Part shown: positions 11,418 through 22,772 of the stretch, piece after piece
Position numbering within the stretch: position 1 is the first letter of the stretch
How the letters are laid out: each line of letters begins with the position of its first letter
Source: Tulasnella sp. 424
Taxonomy: Eukaryota > Basidiomycota > Agaricomycetes > Cantharellales > Tulasnellaceae
NCBI GenBank assembly: GCA_019633425.1
Contig: WSUB01000001.1
Span: forward strand, 806,001-870,000
Length of the DNA stretch: 64,000 nucleotides
Direction of reading: 5' to 3'
The notes under the pieces: generated by a model
What the model was told of the DNA's origin: nothing
The model's input: only the letters and a program-made list of their open reading frames with translations
Database searches by the model: none
Program-made: the position numbers and the translations under genes

Positions 11418-12882
11418 ATGCCCAAGATCAACCCCGCCGCTCACCACCTCACCGGCAAGCGCATCGACGGCGGTCGCATTGAGCTCATTTCGATCCTCGG
11501 TTCCGGTGCATACGGCGTCGTTTACCTTGCAGTCGACACCAATTCGCCCCCAGAGCAGCCGACCTGGTATGCCGTCAAGTGCCTCACGAAAGCCGGCCTG
11601 GACTCCCGCCAACGCAAATTCCAGCGTCGTGAAATTGCCCTGCACCAGCTCGCTTCGGCTCATCCAAGCATCGTCACTCTGCACCGTGTCCTTGAAGAAC
11701 CCGAGTGGATCTTTGTCGTCATGGATTTCTGCCCCGACGGTGACCTCTTCACGGCCATCACCGAGAACCAAATTTACCTCGGTAAAGACGACCTCATCAA
11801 ATCCGTCTTTCTTCAAATCGTCTCGGCCGTCGAGTATTGCCATGAACTTGGCATTCATCATCGTGATTTGAAGCCGGAGAACATCTTGTGCCGCAATGGA
11901 GGAACCAAGCTGCTTTTGGCCGACTTTGGACTGGCGACGAGCGAGAAGACTAGCGACGCCTTTGGGTGCGGTTCTAGCTTTTACATGAGTCCTGGCATGT
12001 CTTTTTCCTTTTGGTTTTATGACCGAGTAACTTACCGTATCTTTTTTCCTCCTTCCAGAATGTCAGGGTGGTGTCTACGTCAAAGCCGTGCCCTACAACA
12101 CTCGAGCCAACGACGTCTGGGCTCTTGGTGTCATCCTCGTAAATCTCACCTGCGGTCGCAATCCATGGAAGACGGCCACAATCACCGACGAGACCTTCCG
12201 GGCGTACCTTCTCGACCACGACTTCCTTCGCAAGATCCTCCCAGTCTCGCTTCAGCTCAACGAGATCCTCAAAGGCGTCTTCACTATCAACCCTGTGGAC
12301 CGCATGAAAATTTCTGAGCTGAAGCACGCCATCGAGAACGTCCGGACATTCACAATGACCGAAAACGAGCTTAGAAACGCTCATGGTGCGGTTCGCAAGG
12401 TGGTCGTTCAGCAACGCATTCCACCAGCACCTCCCACTTCTGCTTCATCTCCTCGTCCGGCCCAACCTCCAAAAGTGGTGGTTGCTCCTCCTACTCCGAT
12501 CATCCCACCTGCTCCTCAGGGTCAAGCCCAAGTGATTCCTGCCCCAATTGGCGCAACTGCCGGAGTCCCTCCACTAAGCCCTCCCGCTTTTCAACCGCAT
12601 TCGGGTGCTGGTGGTCAAGCGTCTTCAGGATCGGACGGGAGCATGATCGCTACTCCAGAGGCGCTTTTGCCTATGGGTGATGAGCCCTTGGCGGTCGTCT
12701 CTGCGGGCGGTCTTGATGGCGAATGGGCTCTTGCTCAACCTGCGCCTGCTGTCGTCGCTGCAATGAAGCAGAGGGACGTGCCCACTATCTCTGTGGCAAA
12801 GGAGCCAAGGGAAGCTTCGATGTTGGGTCTTCCTGGTCGAGGATTCCTCCGGGACGTCGTCCGGAAGATTCGAGCTCTGTGA
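11418..12882 (+). CDS. Ran1/Sks1-type serine/threonine protein kinase
   Basis: Two exons (11418-11994 and 12059-12882) give 466 residues. The kinase domain fills roughly residues 18-310: glycine loop GSGAYGVV (29-36), ATP lysine Lys54 (YAVK), catalytic loop HRDLKPEN with Asp150, DFG at 169-171, and activation-segment end MSPECQGG where a canonical APE would sit. The SPE(C/V) ending and overall pattern match the fungal Ran1/Pat1, Sks1 and Vhs1 kinases, which link nutrient state to growth and sexual development. The tail after about residue 335 is Pro/Ala-rich and probably disordered. The intron at 11995-12058 begins with GC, not GT; only that junction restores the activation segment. The start ATG is preceded by a pyrimidine-rich leader. 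Confidence 0.88.
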
Positions 12883-13326
12883 ACGCGGTGCAAGCGGCCC
12901 GCCCTTATCAACTTCTCGTGTTAAAACGTTTAGGCTATGGTATGTTATAACTTCTCTTTATGTTGCTTCTTATCAGCTTCTGTATGAGCTATACTTGTAA
13001 ACACTCTCCTTATCCACTGTATCCCTTAGCTGTCCACTCCTTTGTATCGCTCCTTGTAACGACCTTGCACGATTCCATGTAATTTTAGTGTTGTAACATC
13101 ACATGTATCACTAAAACTTTAAAAACTACTCTTTTGGAGTTCGCTTCATTGATTTGCGCGGTGGTGGTCGTTTGCTTCAGGGTCTTTCGCGGCTGATATA
13201 AGCGTCAGGGCGTATTTGGCCGAAAATTGGGAATTGGACTTCTCTATCCAAAAATCCCGTCACTGTCCAACGTCAACGCTCTTTCTTAAAACACGGCCTT
13301 GGGCGTCGGCGACATAATCCTCAACA
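12883..13326. other. Intergenic: kinase 3' flank and mL44 promoter
   Basis: The stretch is T-rich with no supported gene. The two neighbours run in the same direction. Confidence 0.5.
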
Positions 13327-14659
13327 ATGGCCGCTATTAGAGCAAGTTCGCGGAGGTTACTCTCCACTTTATCTGCGATGCCACACGCGCCTTTCCCTCC
13401 TCCCGAAGCACTCTCTGCTGCAACAGCAGTCAAGCCGTTCCAACCCCAAGTCTGGGCATCGTTGCAACCCCCGCCAACCTCCTCGTTACACGCTTTCGCT
13501 TCTCGAATACGGCTATTCGAATCGTCTCTACCAGGCGAACCGACAAAGCAACCCCCAGCAAACCTGCCCGAAATCTTGACCCAGGCGTTAACGCACCGTT
13601 CGTTTTTGAAGCTGTTAGCGGAGCATGCCTCTCAGGAGTCTTCGACTATGGCGACGCCGAGAACGAATCAAGAGTGGGAGGTTTTGGGGAACCATTTGAT
13701 GGGGCTTTTCGCTGCCGAATTTGTCCACGCGAGCTGGCCGCATTTGCCGACGAGGATCGTGAAAGCGGCTGTTAGCGCGTACGTGGGGCCTCAGACGTGC
13801 GCGGATGTGGCGAAGGAGTGGGGTATGGGGAATATGGTTAGGTGGACGAGGATTGTGAGTTTTCTCGGATGCGGAGAATACTGTCCAGGTGCTGACAGGC
13901 AATGGGGGGATTTTTTCAGCCAAAAGAAGGGGATCAAAAAGCTGTTACTCAACAGGACGCTTACGCTTCGGCTGTACGGTCCATTGTTGCGTTGACGTAC
14001 CAGCATTTGTCGATTGGACATGCGCGGGCTTTGGTTCACAAGTACTTCCTCTCGAGGGAGGTTGACCTCCGGCCGCTCATCAAGTTCAGGAACCCGACGC
14101 AGGCTTTGCAGGAGACTGTCAAGGCGTTCGGACGCGAGAAGCCAGTGTCTCGGTAAGTAGTTTTTCGGTTCTGGTGTGTATGCATTTTCGAGGGAGGAAA
14201 TCTGACATTCTGCGTTTTTGTTTTTCAGGTTGTTGAAGGAAACCGGTCGTTATTCCATCTCGCCGATGTATGTCGTTGGCGTGTTTTCTGGAGCAGACAA
14301 GCTGGGCGAAGGATTTGGTAGTTCACTTCGGATGGCCGAGTTCCGGGTGAGTGGGCAGATGGGACTGGGGGGTGGCACACGAGTGGCTGATCGGGAAGCT
14401 TTTTCAATAGGCTTCTGAAGACGCTTTAAGAAAGCTGTACCTGACCAAAACCCCTCCACACCTTTTAACCCTGCCAACTTCCACCTTCGACTCGACTGCG
14501 TCGTCAGAACCGTTTTCAGGGTTATCGAAATGGACGACAAAGGGGTATACGGCCGGGGAACTCGGGGAGTGCGAGGTGCTTTACGGGTCGTCTGATAAAC
14601 AGATGAGAGGGAAACCTTCCGGTCGTGTTGCTTCTGAGGTTTCTGCTACTCCTGCATAA
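13327..14659 (+). CDS. MRPL3: Mitochondrial large-subunit ribosomal protein mL44 (RNase III-like fold)
   Basis: Four exons (13327-13854, 13920-14152, 14229-14346, 14411-14659) give 375 residues. The N terminus (MAAIRASSRRLLSTL) is a likely mitochondrial presequence, with Arg and Ser and no acids. The middle resembles a catalytically inactive RNase III domain (ALTHRSFLKLL, NQEWEVLGNHLMGLFAAEF), and the C-terminal half carries the double-stranded RNA-binding-like segment ending near SEDALRKLY. This arrangement is typical of yeast Mrp3/mL44. The typical acidic RNase III active-site signature is missing, as expected for a structural ribosomal protein. The first intron has a second in-frame acceptor at 13899, but the branch-point spacing favours 13919. 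Confidence 0.85.
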
Positions 14660-15193
14660 CACGTTGCATATTTCTTACCCTATCCGTCTAACGTTATTAC
14701 ACTTTGCTTTGTGCGGGAGTTTGATTTCACTGCCACTGAGTGTGTGCCGCAATGATGCCGCGCGTGTCGGTGCCACGATAGTCCCGACTCTCGGAACTGG
14801 ATTTTTGGCACCGGAGGTTTACTGCGACCAATAGCTAATATTAGTGTACCTGGATGAAGATAAGGGGGATAAGCTATAGCCTTTGTCATTGGCTGTGGCT
14901 TACATAAGTGTCTACTGAAGCGTGGGCGACGGTTGCGTGGACCCTTTGTTCTCTCGTCGGCTAGCTGGCGCCGCTCCCCTCTCCCGCCGCTACTTCCCCT
15001 CCCTCCGTTCCTTTGCCCTCTCTCTCCTTTTTCATCTTTCTCTTCATCCACCACCTCTGGAGGTGCATTTCTCGCTCTCTTAACCTCCTCTTCATATCCC
15101 TGCGACGGGCTCGCTTTTCTCTTTGCTTTAATACCAAATCGGCGACAGCGAAATCCCGGCATTGACACACTTTTTTTTCAATCCACTTCCGCA
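14660..15193. other. Intergenic: mL44 3' flank and KRE6-like leader
   Basis: The right half (14970-15180) is strongly CT-rich and probably forms the 5' leader of the next gene. No gene is supported. Confidence 0.5.
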
Positions 15194-18033
15194 ATGGCTT
15201 TACCCACAAACCCAAGGCCGGGTCGCAATGACGCTCTTCCTTTACCTGCAACAGCTCCAAGTGGTGTCCGACCTCTGAGGCAACTCCCGCAAATGTCTGG
15301 AATGTATCCTGGAGCCGCACCCACCACCAACATTCCCAGTAGCACCAAGCCGACCCTTCCATCATTCGGATTCACAATAGCCCAATCAAGACGCGTTGAA
15401 ACACCCGTGTCTGCCACTTCGTCGCGATCATCAACCCCTTCAACTGCCTCCAACTACAGCACCGAAATGTTGTTGAAGCCCAACCCCAGAAGCTCTGTTG
15501 ACCCCGAAAAGGCGGGACGGAGAAGCAATTACGGTCTCAGATCAGTCACTTCACCCTCGCCCCGTCAACAGTGGTTGGCTCCACCGCCTGGTCCTCGAAG
15601 CCATTTCTCATTGGTGAGTATCCTCCGTCTTCTCAATCACGCTTGTTGATTGCTGACCGCTGGCTATTCCAGAGCTCTGTAAGCGTTTCTCCCAATTGCG
15701 GAGATTCTTCAGCAAGACTGACGGTCTCGGTAGGGCAAGGCCACTTCGTACTCCTCGACCTCCACCCTCGTTACTTCATCGGGCCGTATTGCCTTGTCGG
15801 CCGATCCTGACTTTTGGGTGATCACACCTGGTACTCCTGGGTCCGCCACGGACGATTGGCTGCACAATCCAGGTCAGCATGTGGTGCCAACTCTGAAGAC
15901 CATAGGGTTCTAACGCTTCTGGACGCTCGTAGACCCCAAGCGAGATCGCAAGAACGACAAGGGCGGAACCATCTTCACCCGACGAGGTCTTGCCAATGTG
16001 GGATGCATTGCTTTCACTGTCCTCATGTTCCTTGCGGTATTGTGCGTGAACAACCTACCTTCGCCTTTAAGCCAACGCAACTGAAGTCTTCCACTCTAGC
16101 GGGGTCTACCCCATCATCAACCGCATCTACTTTACTCCACTCGCTACGACGCTTGGAGGCCTCAACCTCGGTGGCATCAACGAGACGGGTCAAGTTCCAG
16201 TCATGGCCGGAAACTTTGCTCTCATCGACAAGGACACGCCACAGTCGGCCTATACCAAATCGTCCTTCCAAGCTGACGGGACGGACCTGCAGTTGGTCTT
16301 TAGCGACGAGTTCAATGTCGACGGACGCACTTTCTATCCAGGCGATGATCCATACTGGGAGGCTGAGGACATGCATTACTGGTCAGTATGATGTGTCAGA
16401 GTTGAGTGTATTCGCATACCGAAACATCTTTTTCAACGCAGGGCCACCAACAATCTCGAATGGTACGACCCCGCTGCCGTAACAACTCAAGGCGGGAACT
16501 TGGTCATTACACTCAGCAAGCAAGAGGAGCACGGCTTGAACTACCAAGGAGGACTGTTGTCATCTTGGAACAAGGTTGGACTCGCGTATCTCCTGTTTCC
16601 GAAACGGAAAGGAACTGACTGAATCCTGAAATTAGTTCTGCTTCACTGGCGGTCTCATCGAAAGTAAGGGAACATTATAGTGATATTTCAATCTTCAGAA
16701 TGATTAACCGCTCGTCATCCGTTACAGTCAGTGCTATCCTTCCAGGTGCTTCCAACATCGAAGGACTTTGGCCAGCCGTTTGGGCTATGGGCAACCTCGG
16801 TCGTATGGGCTACGGAGCAAGCTTGGAAGGTGCCGCAGACTTCGCCATTGATATATGAACAATACTGATATCGGGGTCGCGCATTATAGGGATGTGGCCA
16901 TACACCTACAACTCCTGCGACGTCGGAACTCTTCCAAACCAAACCTTCCCGAACGGAACTCCCGTCGAAAACACCGTCGACAACGATCCTGCCAACTTGG
17001 GTGCTCTGTCCTACCTCCCCGGCCAACGCCTAAGCGCATGCACCTGCGCGGGAGAAGATCATCCGGGCCCTAAGAACGCTGACGGCTCCTTCGTCGGTCG
17101 AGGTGTTCCTGAAATCGACATCCTCGAAGCCACAATCGACCACGTCACCAAGATTGGCAAAGTCTCGCAGTCCGCTCAATGGGCACCGTTCAACCTCAAG
17201 TACGAGCCCAACGAGACGCCCGAAACGATGGTCATCCACGAACCTGATATCGCCGAAATTAACTCGTACATCGGTGGTGCTTTCCAACAGACCACGAGCG
17301 CGTTGGTCCAGACGAACAATTCGTGCGCTTATGAAGCGAGCGGGCAAAACGCTTGTTACAGCCAGTATGGGTTCGAGTATAAGCCGGGCAATGATGGTTA
17401 TATCACGTGGATTTCGGATGGCAAGGCTAGCTGGACGGTGAATGCGGATGCCATGACGGCTGACGCTGTGAGCGGGGCGAGTCAGAGACCTGTGTCGCAG
17501 GAGCCGATGTACAGTGAGTGATCTGGGTATTGTCGCCTATTGCTTGTTTGGTATCTGATCACTGTGTTGTATTTCAGTCATCGCAAATCTTGGAATGTCG
17601 TTCAACTTCGGTGTGTGGTCGTTTAGACTGCGAGCTGAAGACGCTCTGTTAACACGGCTGTGCTCTCTCTCTTAATAGGTCCAATCGACTTTGCCCAGCT
17701 TCAGTTCCCCGCTCGGTTCTACATCGATTACGTTCGGGTGTACCAACCGAAGGACCAGATCAACGTGGGCTGCAGTCCCGATGCGTTCCCGACTGAGAAG
17801 TACATCCAGGAGTGAGTAGCCCTTGGCAAGCGTTTCAGTAGTCGATCGTGGTTCTCACTCTTGATGATCATAGGCACATCGAAGCCTATACAAACGCGAA
17901 TTTGACTACATGGGAGCAGTACGGTGGGGTGAGTAAAGTGGTGGCCTTGGATATCTTGGGCGTAGCTGCTGACATCCTGCCTCTGCCTCAGGTGATTCCC
18001 AAGAATAAACTCATCGATAGTTGTTCCGCATAG
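15194..18033 (+). CDS. KRE6: KRE6/SKN1-like GH16 protein for beta-1,6-glucan synthesis
   Basis: Thirteen exons give 701 residues. Introns are 15614-15672, 15679-15733, 15873-15932, 16042-16099, 16382-16441, 16575-16635, 16664-16727, 16830-16889, 17514-17577, 17611-17678, 17812-17873 and 17929-17991. The layout is that of a type II membrane protein: a Ser/Pro-rich cytosolic N terminus, a membrane span near residues 208-232 (VGCIAFTVLMFLAVFG), then a luminal GH16-like domain with the active-site signature EIDILE (about 481-486) and several Cys residues. Known relatives act in the secretory pathway in building cell-wall beta-1,6-glucan. A six-base exon (15673-15678, Ser-Ser) is needed to give two normal-sized introns; without it the first intron would be 120 nt. 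The C terminus ends KNKLIDSCSA. Confidence 0.9.
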
Positions 18034-18215
18034 TGCGGTCTTTGGTGTTGTTTTAACCATATATGCTGTCATTTCTCTCTTTGCTTCGTTCTTGTTTAAT
18101 CGTTGTATATATCGACTCGTGGACTCGGACTCTGAATATTACTCTCATTTAGTTGTCACGCTGAGGTCGCTAGTCCGACTTCGATAATTGGATAGAACGT
18201 CGTGCGCATGTAGGT

Positions 18216-19198
18216 CTACTCTTCGTCGTAGTCTTCTTCCAAGGCTCGCTTCTCTCCTGTGCGAGCACCGCCTGTCTCGTCGTCCACGTTCGCCATCTCC
18301 TCATCCTCTTCTTCGTCTCCGAACAGGTCGTCTTCATCACCCTCATCACCGCGACCAGCTTTTGCGCCGCTTTCGTCGCCTTGATTGACCTCGTCGGTAA
18401 TGGCGAAGAGGTTGTCTGCGGAAGCCATTTCAAAGTCCCCAGATTGGTCCTTGTGATCCCCGTCAGACCCCTGATCGTCTTCGTCGTCTTCGTCATCTTC
18501 GTCGTCCTCGTCCTCGGCTAGCTTGACGCCCGGTGGAGGTTTGTTAGGGACAAGGTCAAAGTCCACTGCGGTCAGGCAGTTCTTTGGTGGTGGTAATCGG
18601 ACGCCGTAAACTTCTGGTACGGCTGGAAGCGGTTTGGCGTTCGTTTTTGCCGCAAGTGATAGTAGAAACTAGGCGAGACAAAGACTTGTTGGTCAGAATA
18701 TGAGTATGAGTTTAGTCATAGGTACACACCTCTTTGGGGATTTTACCACCAAACTCCCAGCCAACTCGAGATTGGACAGCAAGTTTGGCGTCTTCCTCAT
18801 CTATTGCTCCACTTCTTCCCGCATGCTCAGAGTATACTAGGGCATCGCTTAGCACCTGAGCCGTATATCCTGGAAAGCCACCGCTCAGCCATCAAAACAG
18901 GTAGATTTGGGGAGTGCAGCAACTTACGATGAGCGAATTCGAGAAGCTGATGAAGAACCGCTGGCTGAGCATCAGTTATTGAAGGACACGAAGAGATTAA
19001 AAGTGCTATAAGCCGAGCATCTCTCGGCAGGACATCTGGTGGCATTTCAAGATTTGGAGGCGCGGACAACAAAGGCAGTGGTGGCGGTGGGATTTGCGAG
19101 TTCTCCGAGAGCAAGTCGCCGTCCCTCAAACACGAACGCGTGCCTTTCCAGGCTGTCCACACGGCTTGGAACCGCGCCTTGTCCTCAATCGTCGTCAT
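18216..19198 (-). CDS. TAF9: TFIID/SAGA subunit TAF9
   Basis: Three exons (19198-18928, 18869-18730, 18668-18216) give 287 residues. The histone fold lies at about residues 48-125: LPRDARLIALLISSC, then LLEFAHRYTAQVLSDA and IDEEDAKLAVQSRV. The conserved block WEFGGKIPKEFLLSLA and LPPPKNCLTA follows. This combination is diagnostic for TAF9, which pairs with TAF6 in TFIID and SAGA at RNA polymerase II promoters. The C-terminal third is a long Asp/Glu tract with basic ends; its reverse complement gives the GTCTTC-type repeat around 18475-18520. The start codon is 116 bp from that of the divergent neighbour. The KRE6-like gene converges on its 3' end at a distance of about 180 bp. Confidence 0.94.
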
Positions 19199-19314
19199 CC
19201 GCCTCTCAAGTGGCTCAAAACCACACTACCAACACAGGGGGACTTCCGTCGACCCCACTAGCTTAATCTCCCTCTCTTGCGAGTCCCCGTCTGGTTCAAT
19301 ATTGTCGAGTATTG
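19199..19314. promoter_or_regulatory. Short bidirectional promoter, TAF9 / WTAP-like gene
   Basis: Only 116 bp lie between the two start codons, so both genes must share promoter space and have short leaders, unless leaders overlap the other gene. No clear TATA box is seen. Confidence 0.55.
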
Positions 19315-21470
19315 ATGGCGGAACCCGACCTCGGTGGCACAACCAAGGAACCGCCACCATCGGTAGCGCCCAACGAGGCGTTACCCTCTGAGAGGGAGCT
19401 TGAGCTCGAGGTCCTCTTGAAAGAGCGGGACGAACACCTTACCAGGCTCTCTGTGAGTACGAGGAGCTTGAGCGACTGGCTCTCGGTCTAGAATGAAACA
19501 GGCTAATTCTGGACGTGGTGTCACGCTCGCCCACAGAACGAAGTCAGGTCGCTACGCCGCCGCCTCCCGGTGTCTGAGCAAGCCTCTACGGACGAGCCGT
19601 TTACCCTCCCTTCGCCTGTAACGAACCTTCTCCTACCGCTACTATCCAAGAACAGCCTCCACAATGACCTGGCGGGCGCATCCGGACAAGCGCTCTCCGG
19701 CCCTGCCTCAGCCACCGTGACCGCAGCATTGACCGGCCGCCTTGCGGCGCTTCACCAGGAGAACGAAGAACTATACGAGCTTTTGAAGCGGGGAGCTGTT
19801 GGACGACTTCACGAGGAGGTCCGAGAATTGCGCGTTACGACGCGCAAGCTGGAGGGGGCGCTGCAAGGTATGCGCTCTCCTCCTTCACTGTCCTTTTGGA
19901 ATGGTCTCTCCGTCTCTCGAACCTTTCGTTATCTGTCATCGGGGCTTGATTTTCCCTTTGTTTTCTGCGGTATTTTTCCTTCCTTCCATTTCGGACACTT
20001 CCCTTCTGCGTTTCCCTTGTCATGGCCACTTCTCTCACTTCACGGAACTGCATTGACGGACACTTTGCTGATTACTTATCACTCTACTGTAACTCTCTCT
20101 TCTAGAGTCGCACACGATCATCTCACAGCTCAAGTATGTATCAATATCAGGTGGCCCCACCCGGGGACCCTCATACTCACCCAACTTTGTTTGCCATGGC
20201 GTTCCTCAGGACTGAATTGGGCGAGGCTTACCGGGCGATTGAAAAACACGGTGAAAGCTCCCGATATGGTGGGAAGGGCCAGTCACGCTCGCGCTCTCCG
20301 ATGAACCATTATAAGCAAAAGCCGCAGTCTTTCGCGGCTCGCCAACAACCGGACACCAAGCCCATCCCCACAGGCCCACGGGCTTTCAAGAAGCCTCGTC
20401 TATCTCACCCAAGTCAGGAGCGTCCATCATCATCAGGATACCGGAGTAATGGTCGATCAACTCCTCCGGTGGGGATCAAGCAAGAAGAAGATTTGCGGAT
20501 GAAAGTGGAGGAGGACGACTATGAGACTCGAGCTTCAGGCGGCAAGGATGATGACCGGTTCTCGGATTACTATCCTCAAAAGAGCGAGCAGTACTCCCAG
20601 TACTCTCGTTCTCGATCCCCCACGCCGAAACGATTGGGTTCAGAGGCCTCAGACTGGGAACGCCCCAAGAGCCGATCTCGCTCCCGTTCCCAAGCCATGG
20701 TCGATCGATCACCGTCTGCTGATAGGTCTCCATCTCCAAGAAGAAGCCAAGGCAGACGCGATTCATATTCGTCGGGTCGTCCTCAACGAAGTCCCAGTCG
20801 TTCACCTGCACCAAGGTCCAGATCGCGTTCCGCTGACCACCCCGTTCGCTCTCCAAGTCCACCTTCTCCCGATGTTGATGAAACTCGTGCTCGCACTCGA
20901 AGCTACTCTCGGACTCGTTCTTCAGTCCACTCTCCAGTCAGTCGACGAAGGTCACTGTCAAGAACCAAGTCATCGCCTCATTCAAGCCGACGCTACTCTC
21001 GTTCTCCACCCCGACAGCGGCGCTCACCCACACGAAGCCGCTCACCGCCTCGTCGTTCTAGGTCTCCTTCTCGACTTCGCATTCATGGGGCTGCAAGGCG
21101 CCTTGAGGACAGACGAGATCCAGACCGGTCTTTACGCCCTCCGTCTCCGAGTCGTCACCGTGGAGGCGACCGACGACCTTCGCCCCGTGATACCCGGGCT
21201 GAAAGGGAGAGGGAACGTGGGCATCGTGATTCGAAGGGGAGAAATACAGATCGGGAGAAAGACCAGCGTGGTGGTTTCAGTGGAGCGAGTGGTGATGCGT
21301 TTAGTACCGGACGGCGAAAGCGCCATGGTAAAGTTGGCCAGAAACACAGTGGCAGCGGTGGTGGTGGCGGCGGCGGCGGCGGTGGTGGTGGTGGTAGTGC
21401 CAATTATGCGACTCGCAATGGCAGCAATCCCAGCTCGGCGATAGGCTCACTGGCCAGCAGGATCCAATGA
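19315..21470 (+). CDS. WTAP/Mum2-like coiled-coil protein with long RS-rich tail
   Basis: Four exons (19315-19452, 19537-19867, 20106-20133, 20210-21470) give 585 residues. Residues 20-200 are mostly helical. The segment LTGRLAALHQENEELYELL, then a Gly turn, then LHEEVRELRVTTRKLEGALQ and ESHTIISQLKTELGEAY resembles the core of WTAP/Mum2/FIP37, adaptors of the nuclear mRNA m6A methyltransferase complex. From about residue 260 the chain is rich in RS and SP dipeptides, as in splicing regulators, and ends with a 13-residue glycine run. The coiled-coil match is moderate; another SR-related splicing factor is the main alternative. Exon 3 is only 28 nt but joins the helix in frame. Nuclear location is likely from the RS region. 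Confidence 0.68.
21357..21395 (+). repeat. GGN trinucleotide run encoding poly-glycine
   Basis: Uninterrupted GGT/GGC codons encode 13 glycines near the C terminus of the RS-rich protein. Such runs are prone to length change. Confidence 0.9.
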
Positions 21471-21948
21471 TCACGGCGGCCTACAAATTTTCTGCGTGCA
21501 TGTAATACGCTTCAATCTTGTTCTCGTTGTGTACGTTCTTCGGTTAGTTTCTTCTCATGGGTCTCCGTTTAGCTATGTCTACTACGTTTAAGCTGCTATC
21601 TTGCTTGGATATCATCTCGTCGCTTTGCTATGTCGTCGCTGTATTGCCTACCTTGAGCTGAAATCAATAATATCTCCCTTCCTCTTCTAAGATTTGGACA
21701 CTCGTTGAGAACAGTGGACTTTGGGCGATCCGGGTCCTGCTGAGGAGCCGACTATTGTCGAACGAGCCCGCAAGCTTATGCGTTGACACATGGTTCATAC
21801 GCATAAGATTTTAAAAGAATACATGCCATGCCATGCAAAGTAAGTGCGTGATGGACAAAGTAAGACAACAGATAAGATGTAAGAACATCGAGACCAAACA
21901 CGGGAGCGAGAAGAAGGGAAAGGGCCATGACGAAGGGGGACGACGACC
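21471..21948. other. Intergenic between convergent genes
   Basis: This holds the 3' flanks of the RS-rich gene and RPL9. No gene is seen. Confidence 0.5.
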
Positions 21949-22772
21949 TCATGCCTCTGGTAATTGCTCGATGACGGTCTTCTCTGGATAGCCAGGAAAC
22001 GAAATTAGCCGCAGGACTTCATGAATGGATGTAATAAAACTTACCCGACACGTAGATGCCGTCCAAGAACTTCCGGATGTCCTTGTGTCGGACGAGGCAG
22101 CTGTTCTTGATGGAAGCGGCTGCAGATGGGAGGTGTTATCGGACCGAATCCTTGAAAGACGTCCACGAAACCTACCAGACTGAGAGACGTTGTTGATGTC
22201 ATTGCCCTGGAGGATCAGCTCGTCCTTCTGCGCAGACGATTCGGAGATTTTCACTCCATCAAGCATGTTTACTCTCCGTACAATCTACGAAGCGCGGACT
22301 CGGTGTCAGCCAGAAGACCCATTCCCTGGTGTCAACGCTTCTACCTTCTCGCCCAAGAAGTTACGAATTTCCACAGAATGGCCGTCGGTGATGATACAAT
22401 TGATGGGGAAATGGGCGTAGACCAAGCGCATCTTGTAAAGGAAGCCCTGTAGTCGACAACAGCAAGCCATTAGTGCTGAACCCAGCTCTCGCTCAAGAAG
22501 GGCGAACGAACCTGGGTAACACCCTTGATGAGGTTTAGGATGCACGATTTTATTGTTCGCAAGCAAGCGACTTGTTTACGGTTTCCGTGCCAGACGACAA
22601 TATGGACAAGGTCACCCTTCTTGGTCTTCAGCAGCTTGAGGTCGACATTGACATGGTGCAAATCCCGTTGAAGCTTTCCCCGTGGTCCCTCGACCTCGAC
22701 TATACGGCCTTTGATGGCAATCTTGACGTTGGATGGGATTTTGATATCTTCGGTCTCACTGATGTTCTTCAT
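21949..22772 (-). CDS. RPL9: 60S ribosomal protein L9 (uL6)
   Basis: Five exons (22772-22512, 22446-22345, 22284-22176, 22119-22045, 21983-21949) give 193 residues, the normal size. The protein starts [16 protein letters not shown] and contains [70 protein letters not shown] and [18 protein letters not shown], all typical of eukaryotic uL6. It sits near the GTPase-associated centre of the large subunit. Every intron is GT-AG and 60-66 nt or close to it. The divergent neighbour, PCF11, starts 880 bp away. Identification is certain. Confidence 0.97.

Noticed and set aside
13899..13919. Alternative acceptor in the mL44 first intron
   Set aside because: It is in frame, but CTGAC just before it fits better as the branch point of the acceptor at 13919.
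18470..18520. GTCTTC-type repeat as a microsatellite or CRISPR-like array
   Set aside because: It is the reverse complement of Asp/Glu codons in TAF9; units are not spaced by unique sequence.
20521..21444. 307-codon plus-strand frame within the RS-rich gene
   Set aside because: It is a shadow of the RS codons; the other frame gives regular RS/SP repeats and connects to the coiled coil by splicing.
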